Positions 10,374 to 22,372 of a stretch of DNA of 64,000 bases are shown here, one piece after another; position 1 is the stretch's first letter; every line of letters begins with the position of its first letter. Made by a program: the position numbers and the translations under genes. The notes beneath the pieces were generated by a model. The model was not told the origin of the DNA and did not search any database. It was given only the letters and a program-made list of their open reading frames with translations. The DNA is from Buddleja alternifolia (taxonomy: Eukaryota > Streptophyta > Magnoliopsida > Lamiales > Scrophulariaceae), in NCBI GenBank assembly GCA_019426215.1, contig CM033408.1:8125077-8189076 (forward strand), given 5' to 3'.

Positions 10374-12401
10374 TTAAGCGTTTATATCGATCATACCTAA
10401 TTCAATTCTCAAAGTGAGAAAGCATTGTTCGTTGAGCGCTTTGGTGAAGATATCTGCCAATTGTTTGTCAGTTCCAATGAAGTGCATGGAGATATCTTTC
10501 TTTTGAACATGGTCACGCAAGAAATGGTATCTAATGTCAATGTGTTTAGTTCTACAATGAAGGACAGGATTTTGGGTCATAGCTAAAGCACTTTGGTTAT
10601 CACAATGGATTGGGGTAGGACCTAGGATTGTACCATAATTTCTAAATTGTTGCCTCATCCAAAAGATTTGTGCACAACAGCTCCCAGCGGCTACATATTC
10701 TGCTTCAGCGGTAGAAGTCGCTATGGATTGTTGTTTCTTACTAAGCCACGAAACTAGTCTATCACCTAGAAATTGACTTGTACCACTCGTACTTTTTCTA
10801 TCTATTTTGCATCCTGCAAAATCTGCTTCTGAATAACCAATTAGTTCAAAAGGAGAGTCCCTTGGATACCATAAGCCCACATTTTGTGTGCCTTTTAGGT
10901 ATTTAAGGATTCTCTTGGCAGTATTTAAGTGTGATTCTCTAGGATCAGCTTGAAAGCGTGCACACATGCATACCGAAAACATAATATCAGATCTACTAGC
11001 GGTAAGATAAAGAAGTGATCCAATGATACCTCTATAGTTAGTGATATCAATTTTCTTCCCACTTTCATCTTTATCTAACTTAAGCGTTTGGCTCATTGGA
11101 ATTTTTGAAGATGATGCATTTTCCATACCAAATTTCTTAATCATATCTTTTGTATATTTAACTTGGTTTATAAATATTCCATTAGGGAGTTGTTTAACTT
11201 GTAATCCTAAGAAGAAAGTTAATTCACCCATCATGCTCATTTCAAATTGATCTTGCATCATTTTCGAAAATTTCTCACACAATCGCTTATTTGTAGAATC
11301 AAATATAATATCATCAACATAAATTTGGACTAAGAGAATATCTTCATTATGGGTAATTTTAAATAACGTTGTGTCAACGTTGCCTTTTGAAAAGCCTTTA
11401 CCTATAAGGAAGATAGAGAGAGTGTCATACCATGCTCTTGGTGCTTGTTTAAGGCCATAGAGTGCCTTATCCAGTTTGTAGACCATACTTTTGCCATGGT
11501 TGTTGATGAATCCTGGAGGTTGCTCTACATAGACTTCTTCTTGGAGTTTACCATTCAAGAATGCACTCTTCACGTCCATTTGGTACAACGTGAATTTGTT
11601 GAATGCGGCAAATGCTAGGAACATCCTAATTGCTTCAAGACGGGCTACTAGGGCGTATGTCTCATCAAAATCAATACCCTCCTCTTGACAATAACCCTGA
11701 GCGACTAATCTAGCTTTGTTTCTTATGACAACGCCATCTTCGTCCATTTTATTCCTAAAAACCCATCTAGTCCTAATAACTCCTGGATGAGTTGGCCTTG
11801 GTACTAGCGTCCAAACCTTATTTCTCTCAAATTGGTTAAGCTCTTCTTGCATCGCTTCTACCCAACTTGAATCACTGAGCGCTTCATCCACTTTCTTTGG
11901 TTCCATTTGAGATAGAAAACTTGCGAACATGGCCTCATTAATTGTAGCTGACCTAGTTCTAACAGGTGCTTCCATATCTCCAATTATTAGCTCTGGTGGA
12001 TGGTCTCTAAGCCATTTACGGTCTGCTTGGAAAGGGTTGAGAGACTCTTGGTTATCAATCGCTTGATCCATGTTTGTCTCTTGCACAGTCGCTTCATCAT
12101 TCACAGTTCCAATTTGCTCTTGATGATCATTCTCTTCATGATCATCAGCGATTCTGACTTTATCATCATTTGTAACCTCACGAGTAACCTTAGGAATAGC
12201 CACAAAGATCTCATCATCCTCATTATCACTATTATCATCAAGATTAATTTGTGACGCTTGTTGGGCAAGATCTTCGATTCCTACATCATCAGGATTAACC
12301 TTACTCGGTTCTTGGTTAGCATCATCAAACACAACATGAATGGATTCTTCAACCTTCGATTTGATCTTATTGAGGATGCGAAAACTCTTTCCATTCTTGG
12401 C
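10374..12401 (-). pseudogene. Sirevirus pol: reverse transcriptase and RNase H
   Basis: RVT_2-type copia reverse transcriptase. It runs from [20 protein letters not shown] through [13 protein letters not shown] and [21 protein letters not shown] to the catalytic box YVDDIIF. RNase H follows ([48 protein letters not shown]), ending in the conserved ADIFTKAL. The stretch from FDDANQEP to the stop at 10374 is open, about 652 codons, the best-preserved part of the element. Upstream it is in frame with the integrase but separated by TAG at 12402-12404. It would copy genomic RNA into cDNA. Confidence 0.93.
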
Positions 12402-13613
12402 CTAGCCTAGAAAGATTCCCTCATCCGCTTTAGGATCAAAAGTCTTTAGGTTGTGGGATCCATTATTATGAATGAAACATTTTGAGCCAAATACATGAAA
12501 ATATGAAACGTTAGGCCTACGTCCCTTCCATAACTCATATGGAGTCTTCTCATGTTGTTTGTTGATCATACACCGGTTCTGAGTGTAGCAAGCGATGTTG
12601 ATGGCTTCGGCCCAAAACCTTTGAGGCAGCTTAAACTCTGCAAGCATTGTCCTAGCAGCTTCTTTAAGTGTTCTGTTCCGTCGCTCAGCAACTCCATTTT
12701 GTTGAGATGTTCTAGGGGCAGAATACTCATGAAGTATTTCAAAATCTGTACAAAACTTCTCAACAAATTGGTTAGTAAATTCAGTTCCTCTATCGCTTCT
12801 AATTCTCGTCACCTTTAGATCTTTTGAATTTTGCAGTTGACGGATTAGTGCTGTGAGCTTGACACTAGTTTCATCTTTGATCGCTAGAAATTCTACCCAT
12901 GTATAGCGAGAGAAATCATCAACTATAACTAGCGAGTACTTTTTACCACTAACACTCATGATTTGAATAGGACCAAACAAATCTAGATGCAATAGTTCAA
13001 GGACTCTAGAAGTAGATAGACATGGTTTTTTCTTGAAAGATGATTTAACTTGTTTACCCATTTAACATGCATCACATAAGCAATTCTTTTGAAAGGAACC
13101 CTTAGGTAATCCCTCTACTAGATTTAGTGATATTAACTGAGAGATTGCCTTAAAGTTGAGGTGATTCATTTTTCTATGTCATAACCAACCCAATTCATTT
13201 TGACTTTTAGCAACAAAGAATGTGGGGTTGTTATCAAATGTAGAATCCCAATCCACTAAATACACATTGTTTGTTCTTTTTCCTCTTAGTTTAGTAGACT
13301 TAGTCTTAACGTCGTTGACATAGCAGAAGTCGCTTGAAAATTTAACATCAAAGCCTTTATCACAAAATTGACTAATGCTCAACAAATTATGCTTAAGACC
13401 CTCAACATAATATACATCACTAATCATGATGTTCCCCCTATGCATGATACCTATACCTTTGGTTTTACCTTTAGAGTTATCACCGAATATAACTTGAGGA
13501 CCATTGGTAGCTCGATAGTTGATTAGGAGATCTTTTGATCCAGTCATGTGCTTTGATGACCCACTATCGAAATACCAAATTAAAGTATCGGTGCTGGCTC
13601 TAGGTACCTGCAT
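12402..13613 (-). pseudogene. Sirevirus pol: aspartic protease, gag-pre-integrase, integrase
   Basis: The protease motif WYFDSGSSKHMTG (DSG active site) is near the start, then a gag-pre-integrase zinc region, then the integrase core with Asp in LDLFGPI and VDDFSRYTW, Asp in RSDRGTEF and Glu in NGVAERRNRTL. Three in-frame stops interrupt it: TGA at 13179-13181 in the L-W-HRK motif, where Trp is expected; TAA at 13062-13064 in the CDAC-x-GKQ motif; and TAG at 12402. Apart from these stops it lies in the same frame as RT-RNaseH, so it was one polyprotein. Confidence 0.92.
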
Positions 13614-13694
13614 TAAGGATAGTTCTAATTCTTCTTAGGTACCCATGTGCTCTTGGGTCCTTCGATGTTAGTAACTTTGTTTTGAATTAAAACT

Positions 13695-14754
13695 TTAAGA
13701 ACCCATATCTGCCGAGTCTTCATTGTAGGAATACTGGCCTTTTTGGGTTTCACATAGTGTTGTGTGTGCTTTTTGTTCACCTTCTTTGGGTGTGCTTTTT
13801 GCGTGTATAGTAATATCCTTGATTATTGTAGTAATCATAGTCATAATCATAATCATCATAGTATTGATAATATGATCTTGACTGCCTTGGATATTGACGT
13901 TGGTATTTCCTTGGCGCTGGCTTGGGTTACACTTTTGGTGCTTGACGCTTAGCGCTTGATTCACAGTGTTCAGGCTTACCTTTAGCCTTTTGAGCGTTTG
14001 GATGAACCCATTTTTGTGAATCGTTTGCTTTAGCCTTACCCTTGCCTGAGTCAGCTTTGGCTTTCTCATTTGGCCTCGTACCATTGTTGCTAGGTTCATT
14101 TAGCGTTTGGCTTTGTGAACTTTCCTTAACAAAGGTAACATCCTTTCCTTTGTTGTTTGCCATAACATTAGATTTATTAGGTTGTTTACCAAATTTATTG
14201 CATCCTAAGCCGGTCTTTTCACCAAATAATCTAGTTACTTCAGTCACATTATCCAACTTTCTAGAAGCTTTTGATAATGATGAGATGAGCTGCTCTGATT
14301 TAGCAAGTCTAGCAATTAGATCAGCTTCTCTCTTGACTATTATATCAAGATCGCTTTTCAATTGAGTAATTTCACTTTCAAGCGATTGGTTCCTCTCAAT
14401 GCATTGTTGCTGAACTTGCAACTCTGCTTTGAGTGTTACTTTATCTCTTGTGAGTAATGAGATAATAGCGAGATCGTTTTGATATATTTTGGCGGCCTCT
14501 TGACAATCTTTATAATATTCATTAACTTTGTCAAGTAATTCATCATACGAAAGAGGATGAGATAATTCATTGGTTACCTCTGGTAGAGATTCATCAGACA
14601 CTTCATCATCTCTTTTCATGAGACAAATCAACGCTGAGTCGCTTGTAGGCTCCTCATCACTACTTTCATCTGATGATTCCAAGTCCTCTTCAGGTGCGAA
14701 GAATGGTTTGGATTCCGCTAGCAAACCTTGTTGGCGAAGGTTGCTCCTGAATTA
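13695..14754 (-). pseudogene. Sirevirus gag C-terminal part, broken
   Basis: In frame with the zinc-knuckle gag and separated only by TAA at 14752-14754. It holds an acidic segment (EEDLESSDESSDEEP), a Leu/Glu-rich coiled-coil candidate (ELQVQQQCIERNQSLESEIT) and a basic Lys/Asn region with a GKGKAKAND run. It ends at TAA 13927-13929. A Tyr/Asp-rich stretch downstream continues in another frame, so a frameshift separates it from the protease. Confidence 0.75.
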
Positions 14755-15861
14755 GTTTCTATCCATATAGTCTTGCCTTGTGGGCTTAGACACATTTGGA
14801 TAAGGGCAATTTACCTGGTAGTGCCCTGGTTTCCTGCAATTATAACACAAATTAGTTTTCATTTTCTGTTCAGTGGATAATCGCTTTGATCCAACTGGCG
14901 CTAAGAGATTCTGAGTAGGCGATGGAGGCGCTTGATATGGAACTGGCGCTACTGGTTGAGGTGCGGAGTACACTGGCGCTTGATACTGAGGCGCTGGTGC
15001 TAGGGGAGGAGTTTGAAATGAAGTTTGTCCAATAAGATTTCTCTTTTCATATCTTAGAAATTTCTTGAATTTCTTGACTAACAAGGCCATTTCCTTTTCT
15101 TCATTTGATTCCACAAATTTAACCTCACTAACCGCTTTACCCTTATTTTTGGTGGTAGCGATTAATGCTCCTGATTCAGTCACTGAAGTTGTTGTGTCGC
15201 TGACTTCACCTAACTCGAATTCGAATGCCTTTAACTCTGAAAACACATGTTCTAGAGTAAGAGTCTCCAAGGACTGTGATTCTCTCATAGCAACAGTCTT
15301 AATCAAATATTTACTTGGAAAACTTCTGAAAATCTTATTGACCATTTCCTTGTTGGTCAATTCCTTGTCTAGTGACGCTAACTCGGTAATGAGCAAAGTA
15401 AATCTTGCGTCCAATTGTTCTAGCGTCTCATTGGGCTGCATTTTGAAATGCTCGAATCTTTTTATGGCTATGGAGAGTTTGTTCTCCTTCATTTGTGCTG
15501 AACCTTCGCACACAATGGCCAACTTATCCCATATTTCTTTGGAAGTCTTACATTGCTTGATCTTGTTGAACAATGCATCGTTATCTCCTAACGCTGAGTA
15601 AAGTGCACTTCGTCCAACATTATCCAGATTAGCTTTTTTTCTATCCTCTGGCGTCCATTCTAACTTAGGTTTCTCGACATAACCATCTGGAGTAGCCTCA
15701 GTCGCTCCAGGGGTTCGAGTTACAATTTTCATGATCTGAATGGGGCCATCTGTAATCACATCACACATTTCATTATCGCACGAACATAAATATGCGAATG
15801 CTATAAGTTTCCAAGAATCATAATTTGATTCTACCAACTTAGGCATTTTGTTAAAAGCCAT
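14755..15861 (-). pseudogene. Sirevirus gag (UBN2 capsid domain and CCHC zinc knuckle)
   Basis: Starts MAFNKMPKLVESNYDSWK. The copia gag (UBN2) domain spans roughly residues 50-215 (WDKLAIVCEGSAQMKENKLS, MQPNETLEQLDARF). A Pro/Gln/Ala-rich linker follows, then one CCHC knuckle CYNCRKPGHYQVNC near residue 345. This is the nucleocapsid that packages element RNA. It ends at an in-frame TAA (14752). In SIRE-type elements gag and pol can be separated by a single stop, but this one lies inside the gag-like region, so I read it as a mutation. Confidence covers the assignment; whether the domain is still functional is open. Confidence 0.88.
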
Positions 15862-15960
15862 AATGAGATGTAGGAGAAAGTAAAAGCGATTAGGTTTTTT
15901 GGAAAAAATGTATCTAAATAAACAATTACGCTCGGAAACGCTTAAGTTTCTACTTCAACC

Positions 15961-15972
15961 GCTCTGATACCA
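15961..15972 (-). other. Primer-binding site of the Sirevirus (tRNA-Met)
   Basis: The minus strand reads TGGTATCAGAGC two bases inside the LTR border, complementary to the 3' end of initiator tRNA-Met, the usual primer of copia elements. Confidence 0.88.
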
Positions 15973-15974
15973 CT

Positions 15975-17526
15975 TGGTGGTCCCAAGTGGCATACGAAAG
16001 GGTCCAGAAGGGGGGGTTGAATTTTGTATCACTTTAAAGGTTTGAACGCTGGGATAACTGAGCGCTTGGGTCAGACGCTTCAAGAAAGTTGACTTAGACT
16101 TAGTGATTTTAGCAGTTTACCAAAGTAGGGCAACACTTAGATCGCTTAATCAGGGTTAGCACAGCGGAAATGAGTTTTAGCGTTCTTTTAGTTATTTTAA
16201 TCGCTTTGCACTTTAACTTGTCTCTTTCAAAGATAAATGTTGTAATAATAATAATAATAAGACAGTAAAGATAAATAACACAAGATGTATAAGGTTCACT
16301 GCGTGGTGTAATCCCAGCTACGTCCTTCTTCTCCTTTTTCACTCGGAGGAATTTACTAGGTTGATTTTCAAAGAATCATACAAAATCTTCTACAAGATAG
16401 TAAAGGATGAAAATGATCTTGGGCTCCTTGATCACACAGACTTCAGCACCAATGAAGATTGTCTTTGTCAAGCTTCTCTCACTCAGAAATACTGCCTGAA
16501 AGGGTTCAACAACTTTTCTCACTCGGATGAAAGGTTGAGGTTTGTTACTAGGGTTTTGTTTGTTTTTTGGAAAGATCAAACAACTTGGAATATCTCAGTT
16601 GGAACTTGGGTTTCTTCTTTGGAAGATATTTGAGATATTTGTGACTGTCTGGAATGTAGATAAAAAGTTTGAAAGATTTGGCTATGGAGTTTCTAAGCTT
16701 TTTCCCAGAAAATGTACGTAAGATTTTTGGCGATAATTTCTCTTCTCTTTTTCGTACGTATCTTGTGTATCTTGTATATCTCTTGTATCTTGTCTTGTAT
16801 ATTGTGTTTGCCGGGGTAAGGTATTTATAGGCAATTTCTTGGGATCTGTCAGTTGGACACATGTAGGAGCGTGCCTTTCGCGCAGCACGTGAGTTTACCT
16901 AAAGTCTGACATTCCTGAAAATTCGCTGAAGCCGATTGGACGGGAGCAGCTGAAACTCTGAAATTTCTGACAGTCTGGTCAAAAGGTGGCTTGTCCACAA
17001 GTCACAGTGTCTTATCACATTTAATGCTCTTATCAAGCATTTAATGCATTTGAATTTATTTTCCGTTGGAAATAAATGTCTGTTGAATGATTGCATTTAA
17101 GTCCTTCATGACTTGAGGATTTATTTCAGGTGAATCTAACATAAGTCGCTTGAGAGATTTTGAGCGCTTGATCCATAAACCCTGAAATGAAGTCTTTTAA
17201 CGTTTGACGGACGCTAAGAAGAAAATCTTTATCTCTGGTTGACTTCAGACGCTGGTCTTCAACTTCTTCTCTAATAGACTCACCTAGAATTCTACTAGTG
17301 ATTCAGTCACTAAGACTTAGTCTAAATTCTATAAAGATAAAAATTACAAGCCTAAGAAAGTCTAAATTCTATAAAGATAAAAATTACAAGCCTAAGAAAT
17401 AAATTACAACTTTCAAACGCTTATACATCAATCTATGGAAAACGGAAACTTACATTGTATTCTTGGGGTCTAACATTAAATCCTATTTTGTCATCATCAA
17501 AACATCTAACATGAAATTTCCTAACA
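15975..17526 (-). repeat. 5' LTR of the Sirevirus (about 1552 bp)
   Basis: Minus strand starts TGTTAGGAAATTTCATG at 17526 and ends GGGACCACCA at 15975, next to the primer-binding site. The ends were confirmed against the diverged solo LTR at 43354-46057, which has the same termini. A LTR TATA box (minus CTATAAATA) is at 16822-16830. An exact 40 bp direct duplication lies at 17320-17359 and 17360-17399, and a short TAA/ATA repeat near 16240-16260. The flanking base run right of the LTR is GTATA; the other target copy is outside the window. Confidence 0.9.
16822..16830 (-). promoter_or_regulatory. TATA box of the Sirevirus LTR
   Basis: Minus-strand CTATAAATA in the middle of the LTR, the expected position at the end of U3. 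The same motif is kept in the solo LTR at about 43988-43996. Confidence 0.6.
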
Positions 17527-18143
17527 GTATAAATGGTCGCACATTCTATACAAAAGACCAAGATGAACGAAGTACAATGCAGAATAATGGGATGAGTCTT
17601 GTAGCTCAAGCAATGCATATCTCAAGTGCGAAAGATAATAACCCTATCTATGCCTATTTATCATATTATGGGATGATTGAACGTATATGGGAGCTTGATT
17701 ATAGTTGGTTTCGGGTGCCTGTATTTGGGTGTAGGTGGGTTGACAATAAAAATGGTGTCAATAATAGTGAAATAGGCTTCACTCGAATAGACCTTGAAAG
17801 GGTGGGATATAAAGATGAACCTTTCATTTTGGCATCACAAGATAAGCAAGTGTTATCCTATTGATAAGAGGTGGTTCATTGTTTTATCGGCAAACAAAAA
17901 TACTTGTATTGATGATGATTATGAAGAAAGTGAAGATGATGGAGAAATCCTATCTCATTAGGTGATTCACAATCAATTGATAGTGACGATGACTTGGATA
18001 TCAGTGATGATGAATTGTACATGCGACAAGATCACCAAGAGGGGATATGGATTAATCCATCAGTTCGTCGGCGTACTAAAAAAAATGGTCGTACCGATGG
18101 GAAGCAAAAGACTGCTAAGCCAACGACAAAAAGAAGACGATGA
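17527..18143 (+). pseudogene. CACTA transposase TNP2, C-terminal end (DUF4216-like)
   Basis: The segment YYGMIERIWELDYSWFRVPV and WVDNKNGV...GFTRIDL followed by GYKDEPFILASQDKQV is the conserved C-terminal domain of TNP2-type CACTA transposases. After KQV a one-base shift at about 17850 is needed to continue into the CYPIDKRWFIVLSANK-like stretch. A second shift near 17955 leads into an acidic then basic tail (DSDDDLDISDDELY, then a basic KKRRR-type end) stopping at 18141-18143. The upstream catalytic part is separated by the Sirevirus insertion. Confidence 0.85.
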
Positions 18144-18192
18144 AAGGTACTTGAACTTATTTCATAATTGTATGATAGACTTATTTTTTTAT

Positions 18193-18640
18193 CAATATTT
18201 ATACTTAGTTGCTAGAAATATGATGCTTTATGTGATCCAACTGGTGATCAATATTTATACTTAGTTGCTGGAAATATGTAGTAGCATTTGTATTTTTAAT
18301 TATTTTTATTTATGTCATCCAACTGGTGATCAATATTTGTAGTTGCTAGAAATATGATGCTTTATGTGATCCAACTGGTGATCAATATTTATACTTAGTT
18401 GCTAGAAATATGATGCTTTATGTGATCCAACTCGTGATCAATATTTATAGTTGCTGGAAATATGATGCTTTATGTGATCCAACTGGTGATCAATATTTAT
18501 AATTGCTGGAAATATGATGTTTTATGTGATCCAATTGGTGATCAATATTTATACTTAGTTGCTGGAAATATGGTGCTTTATTTGTATTTTTATGTGATTT
18601 ATGTGATCCAACTGGTGATCAATATTTGTAATTGTTGGGT
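18193..18640 (+). repeat. Minisatellite of about 52-56 bp units downstream of TNP2
   Basis: About seven full copies and one partial copy of a unit running from CAATATTTATACTTAG through GCTGGAAATATGATGC to GTGATCCAACTGGTGAT. Two copies carry extra T-rich insertions (around 18280-18320 and 18575-18600). It lies between the two CACTA genes. No coding role is visible. Confidence 0.85.
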
Positions 18641-18854
18641 TTGTTTGGTTTGCTGTGGTTGCAAGTTTGGGGGAAGATTAATTCGAGAACTTGGTACAAA
18701 TTTTTGCGCCGTTACTCTGCCAAATGTTTTCTAGAATAATGGGAATGAATCTAACTTCTGTATTTATTACTTCTACTTGAAAATTATTATTGCCAAATGA
18801 ATCTGCCAAATTTATATGAATCTAACTTCTATATTTTTTGGCTTTTGTAGGTCG

Positions 18855-21800
18855 ATGGCTTCAGATCCTACTAGTAGTTTTCCTGAGGATGATGTATATG
18901 GATCAGATAGCCGTCATGAAAAAGAGATACGGAGAGGTGTCACGGCTATGAAAAAAGTTATCAATGCCAGAAGTAAAGGTATAAGGCTACCTGTCGGCTA
19001 GAACGACAGAGGCCAAGCAGTTGACCCAAACAAATCAACATTTGCTGGTTATATAGGAGTCTTGGCTCGGCAGAAGGTGCCGATTACCATTAGTGATTAG
19101 CGAAAAGTCCCGTCACCAATAAAAAGAAACATTTGGAATGATACAAAGGTAATTTGGATATTATCATATTTCTAATTGTTAATGTATTTTTTGTTGATTT
19201 AATTTTCTCTAAATTATAATTTCATATATACTTTGTTGTTTGTTTTTTATAGTTGGCATTTGATATTGAAGAAAGTAGACAAAAGTACGTACTAGCAGAA
19301 GCTGGGAAGCTAGCACGTAACTTCAGGAGCTACTTGAGTAGAGTGTGGGTGCGAAATGATGATGGGAACATTAATTACAACCCACCCTCACAATATGAGA
19401 TACCTCAAACCGATTGGACGGCATTTGTAGATCTCCGCCTAAGTGAAGAGTTTCAGGTAGCTAGTCATTTTAATTTACGATTTCATTTGTTGGTTATTGC
19501 GTTTATATTTAACTAATAATTTGATTATGTAATAAACAGAAACTAAGTAGGAAAAATCAGGAAAGAGCAAAGGAACCTGAATATCCTTATAGGAGATCAA
19601 GTCTTGGACATGCTCTTGTGGAGCAAATTGAGGTACGTAGTTCATTTAGCAGTGAATCCTTACAATTTTTTTAATAAAAATTCCTTGTTAATAAATATAA
19701 ATTTTTTAATCAAAATATAGATGAATAGAAGAAGGGATGCGGGGTTCGATTGCACAGAGGTGACACGAGCACTCGTGTGGAGGATTGCGCGTTCTGATAA
19801 AACAAATAAAATTGATAACGATAATGTTAGAAGAGTAGTGAATGAAATGGTGAGTTATTTGCAATTTTAGCTCTATAATGTGTTGTGTGTTTGTTTTGAA
19901 ATACTATTGAAAGAACAAAGTTCACTATTTTTTTTATTTTTTAAATGTATTATTACAGGAGAACATTTCACAAGAGAGTACTAGCCATATTGGAAATGAG
20001 AAGAGTCAAGAGATCTATTGGCTAAAGCTCTTAAAAATAAGGAGCATCCGGGTCGCGTTAGGGGTGTTGGCTTTGGGGTATCACAAAGGGAGTACTTTAC
20101 AGATCCAAAGCCTTCTAAAGAAACATGGAGAAGAACCTCTCCGAAACGATGTTTGCCAGGCAACGCCGGATTGATGATTTGGAAGCGCCTAAATCGCGTT
20201 AGCCACATGAAGATGAGGTGATTTCTTTGAAAGATAGCTGCCCAGAACCAGTTAAGATGCTTCCTGAGGTAATGATTTGAACTTGTTTATTGATCATGTA
20301 ACTTGCAACTCTCTGTTTCTGTAAATCACGAAAAACTTTCTAATATAATATTGTATATATATATATATATGTAGGTTATTGCGTCATGTCAATTAGCACT
20401 TTTATCACCGTCATATCGTGTGGTGGCTAAAGGACTGATGTACAATCAAGTGGTGATTGATAGAATACTTCACAACCGTCCATTAGCCACCAACTTTGTG
20501 AAAGTGCGCATTGACACTGCAGTTGAGGCGGATACACCCCTACCCGTCCCTCTCAATGATGAAGTGCTCACCATTTCTAGTGCTTTGGGTACCTTTGTTG
20601 CTTGGCCAGCGAGTCTTGTCATTGTCACTAATGCACCGGTATGTGATTAATAGCTAGTCATTAATAAATTATAACAATTATTTAAGGTTACTAAATATAT
20701 TTTGGTGTGTAACATTCATGTTTTATTTTCTTTGCTTAAACAGTCTCTTGGACCATCCAAATCATCTGGAAACCAGAAATCAGGGACGTCGAAGCAATCA
20801 GCTGTCAAACCAAAACCTCTAGTGGCCAAGCCTCCACGTGAAGGTGACAGATGTGCAGACCTTGTACTAGATGGACTCCCTAATGACCTTTTATTTCTGG
20901 GAAAGTACACGAAGAAGATGTCTATTAATGACCAGATCACTATAGACATCGAGGAAAGAATTATGAATTTTGCATTCCCAGAGTATATTGGGAAGGAGGA
21001 GATCTATCACCTTCTGCGTCAAGAAGAGATAGGAGCCTCTCTCATTACAGTGTACATAAAGTAAGTTTTTTAATTATTTTATTGCATCTTAACTATGATT
21101 ATTTTCGTTACTCGAAATTTATTTTTATACTCAATTTAGATTTTTGTGGGTTAATTACGTGGTCCCCGAAGGGAAAGAAGTTTTTTTCGGGTTCCTTAGC
21201 CCACATTCCATATCTGCGGGAACAAGCACGCAAATTGAACAAGTGCAGTACATAGCACGTGCTATGATACATAGTGCACAAATAAATAAGTTATTTCTTG
21301 CACCTTACAACACCGGGTGAGCTACTAAAGACTCAACTTTAATTTGTAAAACTAGTTACGGAAAACAAATTTTGAACTTATCTTTTGAATGCTTTTTAGG
21401 GGACATTGGTTGTTTCTTGCGATTGATCCATTTCAAGAGGTCGTTTACTATCTGGATTCTTTGCATGGTGAGCCGGATTACCGAGATGAGATGACAGAAA
21501 AAATCAATCAGTAAGTTTTTCATTCAATCAATGTATCCATTATAGTTAATATTTTTTTTAAAGTGTATATATCTTCCTAGATTTCACATAATTGCTTGTT
21601 TTTGACATATTTTCTTGTTTTTTGTATTTTTTTACAAGGCTGTGCTCATATTTCGTGCAAATCGCAACAACCATTTCAAGAAATCCAAAAACAAGGCCTG
21701 TAATTGGATTAAAATAAAGGTTAGTGTTTTCTAGTTTCAAGAGATTAATTGTTCGTATAAAAGTTAGTGTTTAAATACAACTTTGATTACTTTTCTAGTG

Positions 21801-22099
21801 CCCCCGGCAGACAAATGAGGTGCATTGTGGCTACTTCGTTATGAGATTCATGAAGGAGGTTATTAGCCACGGACAATCTATAATCCCAACAGCGGTATGT
21901 ATAATCCTAATTAATACTTAATTTCTTTCCCTTTTGAAGTTATTAAACCTTTGGTAGGTAACTGAAACGTTATTTGGGTTTTGCAATCTCTATATATATC
22001 TTGCAGTACTTTCATGATTCTCAATCCTTCTATACTCAAGAGCAAATTGATGAAGTACGCTGCAAAGTGGCACATTACATTTTCTTAGCAGCTCCTTAG
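18855..22099 (+). pseudogene. CACTA second gene: transposase-associated N-part fused to a Ulp1-like cysteine protease (C48)
   Basis: Exons readable from splice sites: 18855-19148, 19253-19456, 19540-19632, 19721-19849, 19959-20268, 20375-20638, 20744-21060, 21140-21316, 21400-21510, 21639-21719, 21799-21894 and 22007-22099. The first five resemble plant Ptta/En/Spm transposase-associated proteins (VLARQKVPITI, DWTAFVDLRLSEEFQ). Exon six (VKVRIDTAVEADTPLPVPLN, ALGTFVAWP) is a conserved domain of this group. The end is a Ulp1-type protease with His in GGHWLFLAID, Asp in YYLDSLHG and Cys in EVHCGYFVMRF. Two TGG-to-TAG nonsense codons (18999, 19098), frameshifts in exon five and a phase slip before 21639 break it. 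Such proteases are thought to act on SUMO-like substrates; the role in transposition is unknown. Confidence 0.85.
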
Positions 22100-22372
22100 A
22101 AATTAGGTAATGTATTTTTTGTATATTGTGACTTGTTGTAAATTGTGATTTGATTTGTTGTATTTAAATAATGAGTAATTTAATTAGTTGATTGTAAATT
22201 AACACGTGATCTCATTTGTTGGAGGAAATAATTGGTTATATTGAAGTTTTGGATTTTTGTTGTTTATGTTGAATTTGTTTTACTGTGTAGAGATCTGGTT
22301 TGTTTTGGTTTATTGAATATATACTGTACAGGAAGGTTCCAAACTAGTAAGGTGGGGGGGAAAAATAAATTA
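22100..22372. other. Non-coding 3' part of the CACTA element
   Basis: T-rich sequence between the stop of the protease-bearing gene and the subterminal repeats, presumably 3' UTR and terminator. No other feature seen. Confidence 0.5.

Larger units (their letters stand above)
6963..17526 (-). mobile_element. Sirevirus-like Ty1/copia LTR retrotransposon (SIRE/Maximus lineage), 3' end outside window
   Basis: In minus-strand order it has a 5' LTR (17526-15975), a tRNA-Met primer-binding site, gag with a zinc knuckle, pol in copia order (protease, integrase, RT, RNase H) and then an additional long gene downstream of pol. That extra gene after RNase H is the hallmark of plant Sireviruses. The 3' end is missing because the gypsy element has inserted into the extra gene at 6963 and the remainder lies beyond the window. 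Nonsense codons in gag, pol and the extra gene make this copy non-autonomous. A solo LTR of the same family is at 43354-46057. Confidence 0.9.

Noticed and set aside
16109..17618. Several 60-100 codon frames in the Sirevirus LTR
   Set aside because: They lie in the LTR, differ in the solo LTR copy and show no protein features.
18193..18640. Regular repeats, considered as a CRISPR array
   Set aside because: Units are contiguous without unique spacers and the DNA is a plant transposon; it is a minisatellite.
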